Part shown: piece by piece, positions 1 to 6,234 of the stretch
Position numbering within the stretch: position 1 is the first letter of the stretch
Layout: each line of letters opens with the position of its first letter
Assembly (NCBI RefSeq): GCF_947286155.1
Contig: NZ_CAMYPD010000020.1
Location: 1 to 45,569, forward strand
DNA length: 45,569 nucleotides
Origin: an uncultured Tessaracoccus sp.
GTDB lineage: Bacteria > Actinomycetota > Actinomycetes > Propionibacteriales > Propionibacteriaceae
Direction of reading: 5' to 3'
Position numbers and translations under genes: made by a program
Notes under the pieces: model-generated
Databases searched by the model: none
Told to the model about the DNA's origin: nothing
What the model saw: only the letters and a program-made list of their open reading frames with translations

Positions 1-47
1 CTACACGTAAGGAGTCGTCGGCAGCGTCAGATGTGTATAAGAGACAG
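1..47 (+). other. Illumina Nextera adapter left in the assembly
   Basis: Not genomic DNA. Bases 1-6 (CTACAC) match the end of the P5 primer. Bases 7-14 (GTAAGGAG) match a standard Nextera i5 index (S505/N505). Bases 15-28 are the Read 1 adapter TCGTCGGCAGCGTC. Bases 29-47 are the 19-bp Tn5 mosaic end AGATGTGTATAAGAGACAG. The order is exactly that of a sequenced library molecule, so the organism's sequence starts at about base 48. Confidence 0.98.
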
Positions 48-55
48 CAGCAACG

Positions 56-116
56 GGTTTCGACACGCCGCATCCGATGCTTGATCCGCTGCCCAAGGCA
101 GCGGGTCGAAATCATC
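56..116. repeat. Composite palindromic repeat, uninterrupted copy
   Basis: GGTTTCGAC at 56-64 is mirrored by GTCGAAATC at 105-113. The right half contains the hairpin GCTGCC-caa-GGCAGC preceded by GATGCTTGA (76-84). The right half matches the repeat just after the IS110 element at 5412-5452. The left half resembles the GGTTTCGATACGCG repeats at 3861 and 5519. This copy therefore shows what the repeat looks like with both halves joined. REP-like dispersed palindrome; function unknown. Confidence 0.6.
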
Positions 117-163
117 TTGAGCGCCAAAAGCTCTGCAGATTACAAGGTCCCCCGACTACCAGC

Positions 164-1453
164 TCAAGGATGCTCCCAGAGCGTGGCGACGGGCAGCACG
201 TAGAGAGGAGGACCATCACCGCGATTGAGGGTTATCGCGCGTGAGCCTGTGTAGCAAAGAACCCGTGCGGCCACTCGATCACCCAGGCGCGTAGCGACAG
301 CATCCAGGTTCTGCCATGCGCGCTCGTCCACGGACACCGCCGCCTTCACCTCGATGAGAACCAGCCGAGAGTCCGCAAGTTCAACGAGCAGATCTACTTC
401 ACGGTCTCGTTCGCGGAAGTGATGAACGGTGTAGCGCTCCTTCGACCAAGCAGCCTGAGCGCGCAGTTGCGTCGCTACAAACCCTTCCAGCACAGCGCCA
501 AACAGTTCTGCACCACCGGCAGCCCGGGCTTTATCGACGGTGAGCCCCGCCAGGAAACACGCCAGCCCTGAATCAGCGATCGCCACCTTGGGGCGCTTCA
601 CAGTGCGGTTGGTAAATCCGATGCCCCAGCCAGGAGTGGAGTCGATGAGGTACATGCGCTCTGCAAGACTCAAGTAACTCGTGAGCGCTGTCTCGCTCAC
701 GCCTAGCGCCCTCGCAGTCTTCGCTTTGACAAGCTCCGATTGGCCCTGTGCCGCTAAGTACCGCAAGAGCGCAGACAGATGCTCAGGGAAATCTCCCGCC
801 CCAAGTTCAGCGGCATCGTGTTGCACTAAGGAGCTGAGATACGAGTCGAACCAACGAGCTTTTCGCCGCTCTCCGTCGCGTTGAGCAGGTACCGGGTAAC
901 CACCTTCGACGACGATCTGTCGAAGCGTCTCGCCGCTCGTGAAACCCTGACTTGACGCGCCCCCAGCAACGTTCTCTGCACCATTGAGGATCCATGCAAC
1001 CCAATCCTCTGGATGGGCACGCTCGATCATCTCTCCGGGCGTGAATGGGTACAGGCGTAGAAACTCGGCGCGCCCAGCAAGGGAATCAGAAACCCCAGGC
1101 GTGCGGAGCAAATCGGATGACCCGGTCACTGCAAATCGACCCGGGCGACGATCAGCGTCGATCGTGCGCTTCAGCTCGAGAGCAAGAGATGGCACTCTCT
1201 GCGCTTCGTCAATGACCAACGTCTTTTCCGGCTGCTGAGCCAGGAAGGAGGCTGGGTCCAGCTGTGCAAAACTACGCTCAAGTGTGTCGTCCAGAGAGAT
1301 GAAATGAGCATCTTTTGACGAGAGGGCTTGCTTCAACAGCGTTGATTTCCCCACCTGCCTTGCGCCCTGCACAACGAGCAGTGGGGAATCTTCGAGAATC
1401 TCCCGGGCTAGCATCACGGCATGGCGTGGGACCTCGCGTTCTGACAGTGTCAT
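164..1453 (-). CDS. AAA-family ATPase with C-terminal DUF4143 domain
   Basis: A 429-aa protein of the AAA_14/DUF4143 family. Near the N-terminus it has a Walker A motif (GARQVGKST) and then a Walker B motif (LVIDEAQR). A sensor-like stretch (FAVTGSSDLLR) follows. The C-terminal DUF4143 part carries EVDLLVEL followed by LVLIEVKA, which resembles the D...ExK core of PD-(D/E)XK nucleases. Such proteins are common in accessory regions of actinobacteria and archaea. Their physiological role is not settled, and a defence or DNA-processing role is only inference. The gene is complete in length for its family. Its ATG lies 20 bp from a block of four 22-bp tandem repeats, which could serve as its operator. 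Neighbours are an orphan HicB-like gene and phage debris. Confidence 0.88.
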   Translation of the reverse strand: MTLSEREVPRHAVMLAREILEDSPLLVVQGARQVGKSTLLKQALSSKDAHFISLDDTLERSFAQLDPASFLAQQPEKTLVIDEAQRVPSLALELKRTIDADRRPGRFAVTGSSDLLRTPGVSDSLAGRAEFLRLYPFTPGEMIERAHPEDWVAWILNGAENVAGGASSQGFTSGETLRQIVVEGGYPVPAQRDGERRKARWFDSYLSSLVQHDAAELGAGDFPEHLSALLRYLAAQGQSELVKAKTARALGVSETALTSYLSLAERMYLIDSTPGWGIGFTNRTVKRPKVAIADSGLACFLAGLTVDKARAAGGAELFGAVLEGFVATQLRAQAAWSKERYTVHHFRERDREVDLLVELADSRLVLIEVKAAVSVDERAWQNLDAVATRLGDRVAARVLCYTGSRAITLNRGDGPPLYVLPVATLWEHP

Positions 1454-1472
1454 GAACCCATACTACGATTAC

Positions 1473-1563
1473 AGCGCGAGGATTTGCCACCCTCAGCGCG
1501 AGGTTTTACCACCCCTAGCGCGATGATTTGCCACCCCCAACGCGGGGATTTACCACCCCAGCG
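1473..1563. repeat. Four 22-bp tandem repeats upstream of the ATPase gene
   Basis: Units begin at 1473, 1495, 1517 and 1539 (the last is 21 bp), with consensus AGCGCGAGGATTTGCCACCC plus two variable bases, followed by a partial AGCG. The block lies between the ATPase start (1453, minus strand) and the stop of the HicB-like gene (1550). The 22-bp period is about two helical turns, so each unit would present the same face. That arrangement suits iteron-like or operator binding. There are no spacers, so it is not a CRISPR array. Confidence 0.85.
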
Positions 1564-1750
1564 ATTCTGGTCTGATGACTTCGAGGGCGATCTCAATTTC
1601 GGACTCGGGCATTCCAACAAGATGAGCGACTGGCTCACGCATCTCTTCCTCCGCCTGGCTGAGTGTGTGCGCCTGGCTGACAGCACCGTTATCAGATTCA
1701 AGAACCCACACACCGTCGCCGCGTTCGGCGATCACACTTACGGTCATCAT
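1550..1750 (-). CDS. HicB-like antitoxin, orphan
   Basis: A 66-aa protein that resembles the short HicB-family antitoxins of actinobacteria. It has an N-terminal beta-hairpin pattern (VSVIAERGDGVWVLES), then a helix rich in Gln and Glu (SQAEEEMREPVAHLVG) and an acidic end. In this family it would neutralise a HicA mRNA interferase by partial RNase-H-like folding. No HicA-like gene lies on either side, so the partner is missing or has decayed. Two adjacent ATG codons (1750 and 1747) can start it. Immediately downstream on the same strand come the tandem repeats and the DUF4143 ATPase. The family call rests on pattern recognition of a short protein. Confidence 0.6.
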   Translation of the reverse strand: MMTVSVIAERGDGVWVLESDNGAVSQAHTLSQAEEEMREPVAHLVGMPESEIEIALEVIRPESLGW

Positions 1751-1822
1751 CGGCGTGGTCCTCTCCAGCTGAGCGCATCGACTTACTCGCCAATATTCTC
1801 AGACGCTCGAACAACGAGCTGA

Positions 1823-2519
1823 AGCCAATACGTGTATGCGGCGAATGGTCAGCGCTGGCGACGGGTGAGTGGTGGTCACCCGTGCGCGTTTTGCGCAATG
1901 CTCGCGACTCGCACTGACTACACCTCGCGGTTCTCGTTCGCTGGGTGAGAGGTATCACGACAATTGCGGCTGCACTATGGCTGAGGTGTTCGACGATTGG
2001 GAGCCGTCTCACGCTGAGCGGCAGTAGAAGGCGCTCTACGAGGAGGCTCGGAAGGCCTGCGAGGAGAAGGGACTCGAGCCGAACCTGAAGAACATCTTGG
2101 CGCAGATGCGTGAGCTTGGTGACGGCACCATCCAAGACGCGCTCCCCTTCGACACGACGGGAGCGGAGATGAAGCCGCACGAGATCGAGTTCGAGGAGGC
2201 GTTCATCGCGGATGAACACGAAATACTGCGATGGGTACCCCAAGGGGGCGTAGACGCAACCGGTCGCATTCCAGCTCAAAGCGACTTCGAATAGGAGCCG
2301 GGTTGCCTCCTCGAACTCAAGCGAACAGGCAAGCCGGGGACGATGAAGCGCTACATCAAGTACAATCTCGTGAAGGGTATGCGCATCTTCATGGTCGACT
2401 TCGGGGACATTCGTCCAGCCACCAAGGAACTACGTAGCTTGCGGAAGCTCGCGCCCGAAGGCAATCCCGGCTTCGAGCTCTGGGCCTTCTGGGATGGCCA
2501 TCTCGAAAGCCTGCAGTAA
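1823..2519 (+). pseudogene. Decayed phage minor head protein with nuclease-like C-terminus
   Basis: Reading across frames reconstructs a phage minor capsid/head-morphogenesis protein. Frame 2 from 1826 reads QYVYAANGQRWRR...PCAFCAMLATRTDYTSR, a CxxC segment typical of actinophage VG15-like proteins. The frame shifts near 1945 into RYHDNCGCTMAEVF, the conserved C-terminal metal-binding segment of these proteins. That frame runs on to a TAA at 2517-2519, broken by TAG codons at 2025-2027 and 2292-2294. The last part (LLELKRTGKPGT, then FMVDFGD) resembles the CdiA-C-like nuclease domains often fused to these head proteins. One frameshift plus two nonsense codons mean it is dead. Only the C-terminal portion is present; the upstream start is lost. 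Confidence 0.7.
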
Positions 2520-2520
2520 T

Positions 2521-2591
2521 GCAGGAGCCGTGACGCTCCGGTTTTGCTGTAGTCCTGTTTCAACTACATCCCGGGTCTGCGGCTCCTGCCT
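2521..2591. other. Nested inverted repeat between phage gene remnants
   Basis: GCAGGAGCCG at 2521-2530 pairs perfectly with CGGCTCCTGC at 2582-2591. Inside are two further hairpins: GGAGC (2524-2528) with GCTCC (2535-2539), followed by GGTTTT, and TGTAGT with ACTACA around 2548-2569. The two GGAGC pairings are mutually exclusive. It could be a terminator after the minor head gene or a structured phage RNA. It lacks a T-arm and is not a tRNA. Confidence 0.45.
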
Positions 2592-2668
2592 GCACTACTC
2601 TACCCCACTCAAGCTTGGGTGTCAGCAACCGGCGTTGCACCGGGTCTGAATAACCTGCACCTTCGGGC

Positions 2669-3085
2669 GTGGAGGAGTCGGCGCCCTCGGCAGCCACCAA
2701 CGCCAGGCCCAGTAGGTGTTCCTGCGGGGTTTCTCATGGCCAGCCCGAGCAGGCGAAGCCCGAGTTTCAGCCGATCACGTCGCAGGAGCAGCTCAACGCG
2801 CTTCTGGGTGACCGGCTGGCTCGCGAGCGGACGAAGTTCGCTGACTATGACAAGCTGAAGGCAAAGGCCGAGAAGGCCAACCTGTCGGAGCTGGAGAAGG
2901 CGACCAAGGCGAATGCGCAGCTCAAGCAAGAACTCGAAGTGTTCAAGCTGAGGGACTTGCACAGTCAGGTTGCCGCGTCCAAGGGGTTCTCCCTGGAGGC
3001 TGCTGCGCATCTCGTCGGTCCGCACCTTTCCAAAAGCACGCTCGCATTCCCTAAACATGCCCCAACAACGCGATATATCACCTAA
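2669..3085 (+). pseudogene. Remnant of phage capsid scaffolding protein
   Basis: A 138-aa reading frame from a GTG. The middle is a recognisable phage scaffold of the DUF4355 type: ITSQEQLNALLGDRLARER is followed by KFADYDKLKAKAEKA and a long charged coiled coil (ELEKATKANAQLKQELEVF). In actinophages the scaffold follows the minor head gene and precedes the major capsid gene, which fits the upstream remnant. The protein ends shortly after LEAAAHLVG with an unrelated tail (from about SKSTLAFP), so the natural C-terminus and the capsid gene are missing. The N-terminal 30 residues (Cys/His rich) do not look like a normal scaffold N-terminus, so that part may also be frame-shifted. Confidence 0.6.
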
Positions 3086-3125
3086 GGGACCAATTCTGCG
3101 CTGGCGCCCTGCTCAAGATTGATAG

Positions 3126-3431
3126 TCACACGAGTGCCGCTTCGAGGGCTTCACGCACGATCTGGGAGCGTCGTTTTCCGGTGCTGGCGACCGCGCGATC
3201 CAGCTTGGCGCTGAGCTCCTCTGGAAGACGGACAGTGACGGATGGAGAGTGGACGCCGGGAGCGCTCAGCGACGGCCGCCCCGCGCTACGGGCTTCTGCG
3301 GCTGCCTCGACGAACTCCCCCACCACCTCATCCGTCAGACGTCGCCCGGTACTGGTGCGCACATCTTCAGTGTCGAGATCAACGTCGGACCCAATGGGGG
3401 TATCCAGGGTCACCTTGGGTGCTTCACGCAT
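3126..3431 (-). CDS. Ribbon-helix-helix antitoxin
   Basis: A 101-aa protein whose C-terminal half is a CopG/Arc-type ribbon-helix-helix domain: SVTVRLPEELSAKLDRAVAS, then TGKRRSQIVREALEAAL. The N-terminal half has a TGRRLTDEVV motif and an acidic linker, a layout common in antitoxins that bind their toxin with the flexible part and DNA with the RHH part. It starts one base after the stop of the toxin-like gene 3433-3663, so the two form one operon in toxin-first order. It probably represses its own operon through the palindrome at 3670-3686 (inference). Confidence 0.8.
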   Translation of the reverse strand: MREAPKVTLDTPIGSDVDLDTEDVRTSTGRRLTDEVVGEFVEAAAEARSAGRPSLSAPGVHSPSVTVRLPEELSAKLDRAVASTGKRRSQIVREALEAALV

Positions 3432-3432
3432 G

Positions 3433-3663
3433 TCAGTATCCTCTCAGCGCCGTAGGCATGGCGTGGATGACGAGGAGGCCTTCGGGTATTTCGACGGCGA
3501 TGATTTCGAGTTCGCATTCTCGGTCGTCGACTCCGATGTAGAGCCATCCCGCGTCACCGCGTTTGGTGGTGGTCGGTGTGGGCTCGGTTGTGGCCACGAC
3601 GTGGCGGACGTGGGCTTTGCCGACTCGGTGCTTGCGAGCCGCCTGTGTGAACCTCAACTCCAC
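3433..3663 (-). CDS. Toxin-like partner of the RHH antitoxin
   Basis: A small basic protein (76 aa from the GTG at 3663; the frame is open to a TTG at 3699) with RFTQAARKHRVGKAHVRHVV, a GWLYIGVDD strand and ending LLVIHAMPTALRG. Actinobacterial proteins of this shape are encoded directly upstream of RHH antitoxins. They are treated as BrnT/RelE-fold-like toxins, though that relation is weak. I prefer the GTG at 3663 because a TGAGG stands 12 bases upstream (3676-3680). The earlier starts would place the operator-like palindrome inside the coding sequence. The target (RNA or otherwise) cannot be told from the sequence. Confidence 0.6.
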   Translation of the reverse strand: MELRFTQAARKHRVGKAHVRHVVATTEPTPTTTKRGDAGWLYIGVDDRECELEIIAVEIPEGLLVIHAMPTALRGY

Positions 3664-3669
3664 ACATCC

Positions 3670-3686
3670 ATTGTGCCTCACACAAT
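3670..3686. promoter_or_regulatory. Operator-like palindrome of the TA operon
   Basis: ATTGTG (3670-3675) and CACAAT (3681-3686) form a perfect 6-bp dyad with a 5-bp spacer. It lies just upstream of the likely GTG start of the toxin gene and overlaps its Shine-Dalgarno region. RHH antitoxins usually repress their own operons by binding such short dyads. The assignment is inference from position. Confidence 0.45.
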
Positions 3687-3860
3687 CCAACTTAGGCAAG
3701 GCATAGCTCTAGGTGGTTCGCCAGGCGGGTTCCCATACGTTCACGGCAATCTTGGCCGTATCGCCCGAAACAAGGCACTCGGTTCGGGTCTACGCTCCCA
3801 GCTCTCCCCTCCCCTAAAAGCCCACGACTGATGGCAAGAGGGGCCGAGCCCAGCAAATCC

Positions 3861-3895
3861 GGTTTCGATACGCGAGCTACGCCCGCTACTCAACC
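3861..3895. repeat. Palindromic repeat, left flank of IS110
   Basis: GGTTTCGATACGCG at the start and CTACTCAACC at the end, with an imperfect central GCGAGC/GCCCGC stem. It is nearly identical to the copy at 5519-5554. It appears to be the left half of the composite repeat seen whole at 56-116, with the IS110 element starting just after it. Confidence 0.65.
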
Positions 3896-3914
3896 GCCAA
3901 GGCTGGGCACCCAA

Positions 3915-4150
3915 TCCTTTAGCCGACGCACACCCGTTACCTTGGAAGAGTCCTCGAACGTCGGGGATCTGGTCGCTCGGTCGGGCATGGCTGTCTCGCC
4001 CTGCCATTGATGGTCCGGGGGGTGTTGCCACCCGACCGAGAGACACTCGTTGACCGCTGATAGGGACACGGCCCAGCATTGCTGAGGTCTCACCGTAACG
4101 TGGGTGCCGGCAGTGGGTGTCACGACTGCGACCAGCCAGAAACTCTCATT
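3915..4150 (+). ncRNA. Candidate IS110 bridge RNA region
   Basis: IS110-group elements are known to encode a bridge RNA in the non-coding end upstream of the transposase. Here that stretch contains a perfect 10-bp inverted repeat, CTCGGTCGGG (3976-3985) with CCCGACCGAG (4031-4040). The 45-nt loop between them holds an inner ATGGC/GCCAT hairpin, a shape that suits a guide loop. The RNA ends are not defined, and I did not establish base pairing between loop guides and the flanks. Confidence 0.4.
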
Positions 4151-4163
4151 GAGGAGAGCCACC

Positions 4164-5388
4164 ATGGAAGACACCATTTGCAATCACCATTGGCCTGGAC
4201 GTCGGCAAGACCGAGCACCACGCCTGCGCGCTCGATCCCACCGGGAAGAAGATCTTCGACAAACCCCTCCCACAAGACGAGGCCAAACTCCGCGCACTGT
4301 TCACCACGCTACTCGACCACGGCCGAGTACTGCTGGTGGTCGATCAACCCAACACAATCGGCGCGCTCCCGGTCGCAGTCGCCCGTGACGCTGGCTGCGA
4401 GGTCGCCTACCTGCCCGGTCTGGCCATGCGCAAAGCCGCCGACCTCTATCCCGTCCGGGCAAAGACCGACGCCAAAGACGCATTCATCATCGCTGACACC
4501 GCCCGTACCATGCCCCACACACTCCGGCAGGTCGATCAGAACAGCGAAACTCTGTCCGCGTTGAAAGTCCTCTCCGGCTTCGACGAAGACCTCGCCCACG
4601 AATGCACCCGCGCGCTGAACCGGCTCCGTTCGCTGCTCACACAGATCCACCCCGCCCTCGAACGGGTCTTCACCGGCACCACCCTCAGCAGCGAACTCGC
4701 GCTGAACCTGTTGATCAAATACGCCGGCCCCACCGGTCTCGCCACGGCCGGGAAGACCCGCGTCCTGCGCTACGCCCGGACCCACCGCTACCGGAATCCA
4801 GGCCAGCTCATCGACCGCATCTTCACCGCACTCGAGGAACAAACCGTGACCGTCCCCGCCACCCGCGCCGTCGAGAGCATCATCCCCCGCATCGCCGCGC
4901 AAGTCGTCGAGCTCAAGACCCAACGCGCCACCGTCGCACAAGAAGTCGAAGCCATGCTCGCCGACTTCCCTCTCTCCAAGGTCTTGATGAGCATGCCCAC
5001 CATCGGCATCAAGACCGCCGCACAGATCCTCCTCGCCATCGGCGACGGCTCCAGCTTCGCCACCGCCAGCCATCTCGCCGCCTACGCCGGCATCGCCCCT
5101 ATCACCAGACGCTCCGGCTCCTCCATCCGCGGTGAATACCCATCCAGAGCAGGCAACAAACGCCTCAAGAACGCCCTCTTCTACTCCGCCTGGATCGCCT
5201 CCACCCGCGACCCCGCATCCAAGACCTACTACCAACGCAAACGTGCCGAAGGGAAACGCCACAACGCCGCCATCATCTGCCTCGCCCGCCGACGATGCAA
5301 CGTCATCTACGCCATGCTCCGAGACGGCACCCCTTACCAACCACCAACACCCTCGCCCAACCCCAAACCCGTCACCCTCGCAGCTTGA
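4164..5388 (+). pseudogene. IS110-family transposase, frameshifted near its start
   Basis: A DEDD-type recombinase of IS110. The RuvC-like N-terminal domain shows ITIGLDVGKTEHHACALD, LLVVDQPNTIG and AKTDAKDAFIIADTAR. The C-terminal Tnp_20 domain has MPTIGIKTAAQILLAIGD, AAYAGIAPITRRSGSS (catalytic Ser region) and NALFYSAW. The good start is ATG 4164, with GAGGAG at 4151-4156. It reads MEDTIC and then enters the wrong frame. Removing one A of the AA at 4182-4183 restores MEDTIC-ITIGLDVGK and gives about 407 aa, the normal family length. In the sequence as given, the catalytic frame has no strong start until a GTG at 4336, which would lose the first catalytic Asp. It is a pseudogene unless the extra A is a sequencing error. 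Confidence 0.88.
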
Positions 5389-5411
5389 CAAACAACATAG
5401 GGACACCCCCC

Positions 5412-5452
5412 GATGATTGAGCCGCTGCCGAAGGCAGCGAGTCGAGATAACC
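5412..5452. repeat. Palindromic repeat, right flank of IS110
   Basis: GATGATTGAGCCGCTGCC-gaa-GGCAGCGAGTCGAGAT, a hairpin with 6-bp GCTGCC/GGCAGC arms. It closely matches the right half of the copy at 56-116 (GATGCTTGATCCGCTGCC and onward). This is the repeat half left on the right of the insertion sequence. Confidence 0.65.
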
Positions 5453-5518
5453 CCAGATGAGCTTCAGTGGCAGAAATGCGCCCAAACATGGACGGGAATC
5501 TGCCACCTAGGCGGGTGT

Positions 5519-5554
5519 GGTTTCGATACGCGAGCTTCGCTCGCTACTCAACCA
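5519..5554. repeat. Palindromic repeat (GGTTTCGATACGCG family)
   Basis: GGTTTCGATACGCGAGC, then TTCGCTCGCTACTCAACCA. The arms GCGAGC and GCTCGC form a hairpin. Nearly identical to 3861-3895. A dispersed REP-like element of this genome. Confidence 0.65.
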
Positions 5555-5577
5555 GCGGAATGAGCAGCGCCCAACCG

Positions 5578-5608
5578 CCACGACGAGGAGGTGACGAGTC
5601 GGCCTGTA
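5578..5608. repeat. 31-bp near-copy of the rnpB 3' end (possible att site)
   Basis: Differs at two of 31 positions (T for G at the 15th base, T for C at the 22nd) from 5791-5821, which spans the 3' terminus of rnpB and the adjoining downstream bases. Direct repeats containing the 3' end of an RNA gene are the usual trace of tyrosine-integrase insertion. The 182 bp between the copies also hold a tandem decamer (CGTACATTTC at 5704, CGTACGTTTC at 5714) that could be arm-type integrase sites. Confidence 0.6.
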
Positions 5609-5790
5609 CAGCTCTTAGAGACGCTGCACCCGAAGCCCACCCGACCGCGTGCGCTGCGTGTGCGCTACGAGACCACGAGCTCCCTCGTTTTGCGCTACGT
5701 TCTCGTACATTTCCGTACGTTTCCACACAATCCCTAACAGTCCCCGAAAGGCGGTCTGACAACGCAAAACACCGTCCACCAAGGGTGATA
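5609..5790. other. Non-coding interval between the two rnpB-end copies
   Basis: No convincing gene on either strand. It contains two CGCTACG motifs, the tandem decamer at 5704-5723 (CGTACATTTC, CGTACGTTTC), and near its right end CACC...GGTG hairpins that are followed on the minus strand by GGTGTTTTGC. The last could be a weak terminator of rnpB. The reading frames present are shadows of high GC. Confidence 0.4.
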
Positions 5791-5805
5791 CCACGACGAG
5801 GAGGG

Positions 5806-6170
5806 GACGAGCCGGCCTGTAAGCCGGGTCCTGTTGTCGGTGATCATCTATCTGAGGCGGCGCGTTGCCGCGTCGCTCATGCAACCTACCCGGGCACCTC
5901 GCGCGAGCAGCGCTCTGGCGGTGTCCGCAGCCGGTGGAACCGGCCTTCTTGGTCTTGCTCCAGGTGGGGTTTACCAAGCCGCCCCAGTCACCTGGGACGC
6001 TGGGGGTCTCTTACACCTCCGTTTCACCCTTACCCGTTGCCGGGCGGTCTGTTTTCTGTGGCACTATCCCGCGGGTCACCCCGGGTGGGCGTTACCCACC
6101 ACCTTGCTCTACGGAGCCCGGACTTTCCTCAGCCCTGTATCAGGGCCGCGATCACCCGGCCGACTCGTCC
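5806..6170 (-). ncRNA. rnpB: RNase P RNA (bacterial type A-like)
   Basis: The catalytic RNA of RNase P, which matures tRNA 5' ends. On the minus strand it shows the conserved GAGGAAAGTCCGGGCTCC block near the 5' end, ACAGAAA further on, GGTAAACCCC in the specificity domain, and near the 3' end AGATAGATGATCACC, then ACAGGACCCGGCTTACAG. P1 is formed by GACGAGTCGGCC (5' end) with GGCCGGCTCGTC (3' end), including one G-U pair. That fixes the ends to within a few bases and gives about 365 nt, a normal length. A TAGAAT -10 box at 6179-6184 predicts transcription start at about 6170-6172. The 3' end is partly duplicated at 5578-5608. Confidence 0.96.
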
Positions 6171-6178
6171 AACAGACC

Positions 6179-6184
6179 ATTCTA
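6179..6184 (-). promoter_or_regulatory. -10 box of rnpB
   Basis: TAGAAT on the minus strand, 7-9 bases before the predicted 5' end of RNase P RNA. A weak TGCGAC lies about 18 bp upstream as -35. The spacing agrees with the helix-defined RNA start. Confidence 0.6.
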
Positions 6185-6234
6185 TCGACGCCGCATAGCA
6201 GCGTCGCACCCACAACGGCGTACACTCATCATTC

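Larger units (their letters stand above)
3896..5411 (+). mobile_element. IS110-family insertion sequence
   Basis: A single transposase gene with a non-coding left end of about 265 bp and a short right end (GACAAACAACATAGGGACACC followed by a C-run). There are no terminal inverted repeats, as expected for IS110. The boundaries are placed by the flanking repeats: the left flank ends CTCAACC at 3895 and the right flank begins GATG at 5412. The uninterrupted repeat at 56-116 has its two halves joined at the equivalent GATG. The exact core dinucleotide cannot be fixed from this window, so each end may be off by several bases. Confidence 0.7.

Noticed and set aside
1..47. Fragment of a natural Tn5-like transposon
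   Set aside because: The 19-bp mosaic end is preceded by the synthetic Nextera Read 1 sequence and an index, which do not occur in nature in this order.
1473..1563. Short CRISPR array
   Set aside because: Units are contiguous 22-mers without spacers and no cas genes are nearby.
2521..2591. tRNA gene
   Set aside because: The acceptor-like stem is present, but there is no T-arm with GGTTCRA, the inner loops have wrong sizes and no CCA-compatible layout exists.
1550..3700. Intact prophage
   Set aside because: Only two broken head genes are present; no terminase, portal, capsid, tail, lysis or integrase gene is found.
4309..5406. 365-aa reading frame on the minus strand
   Set aside because: It is antisense to the IS110 transposase and rich in Gly, Asp, Glu and Val as expected of a GC-rich shadow; no family resemblance.
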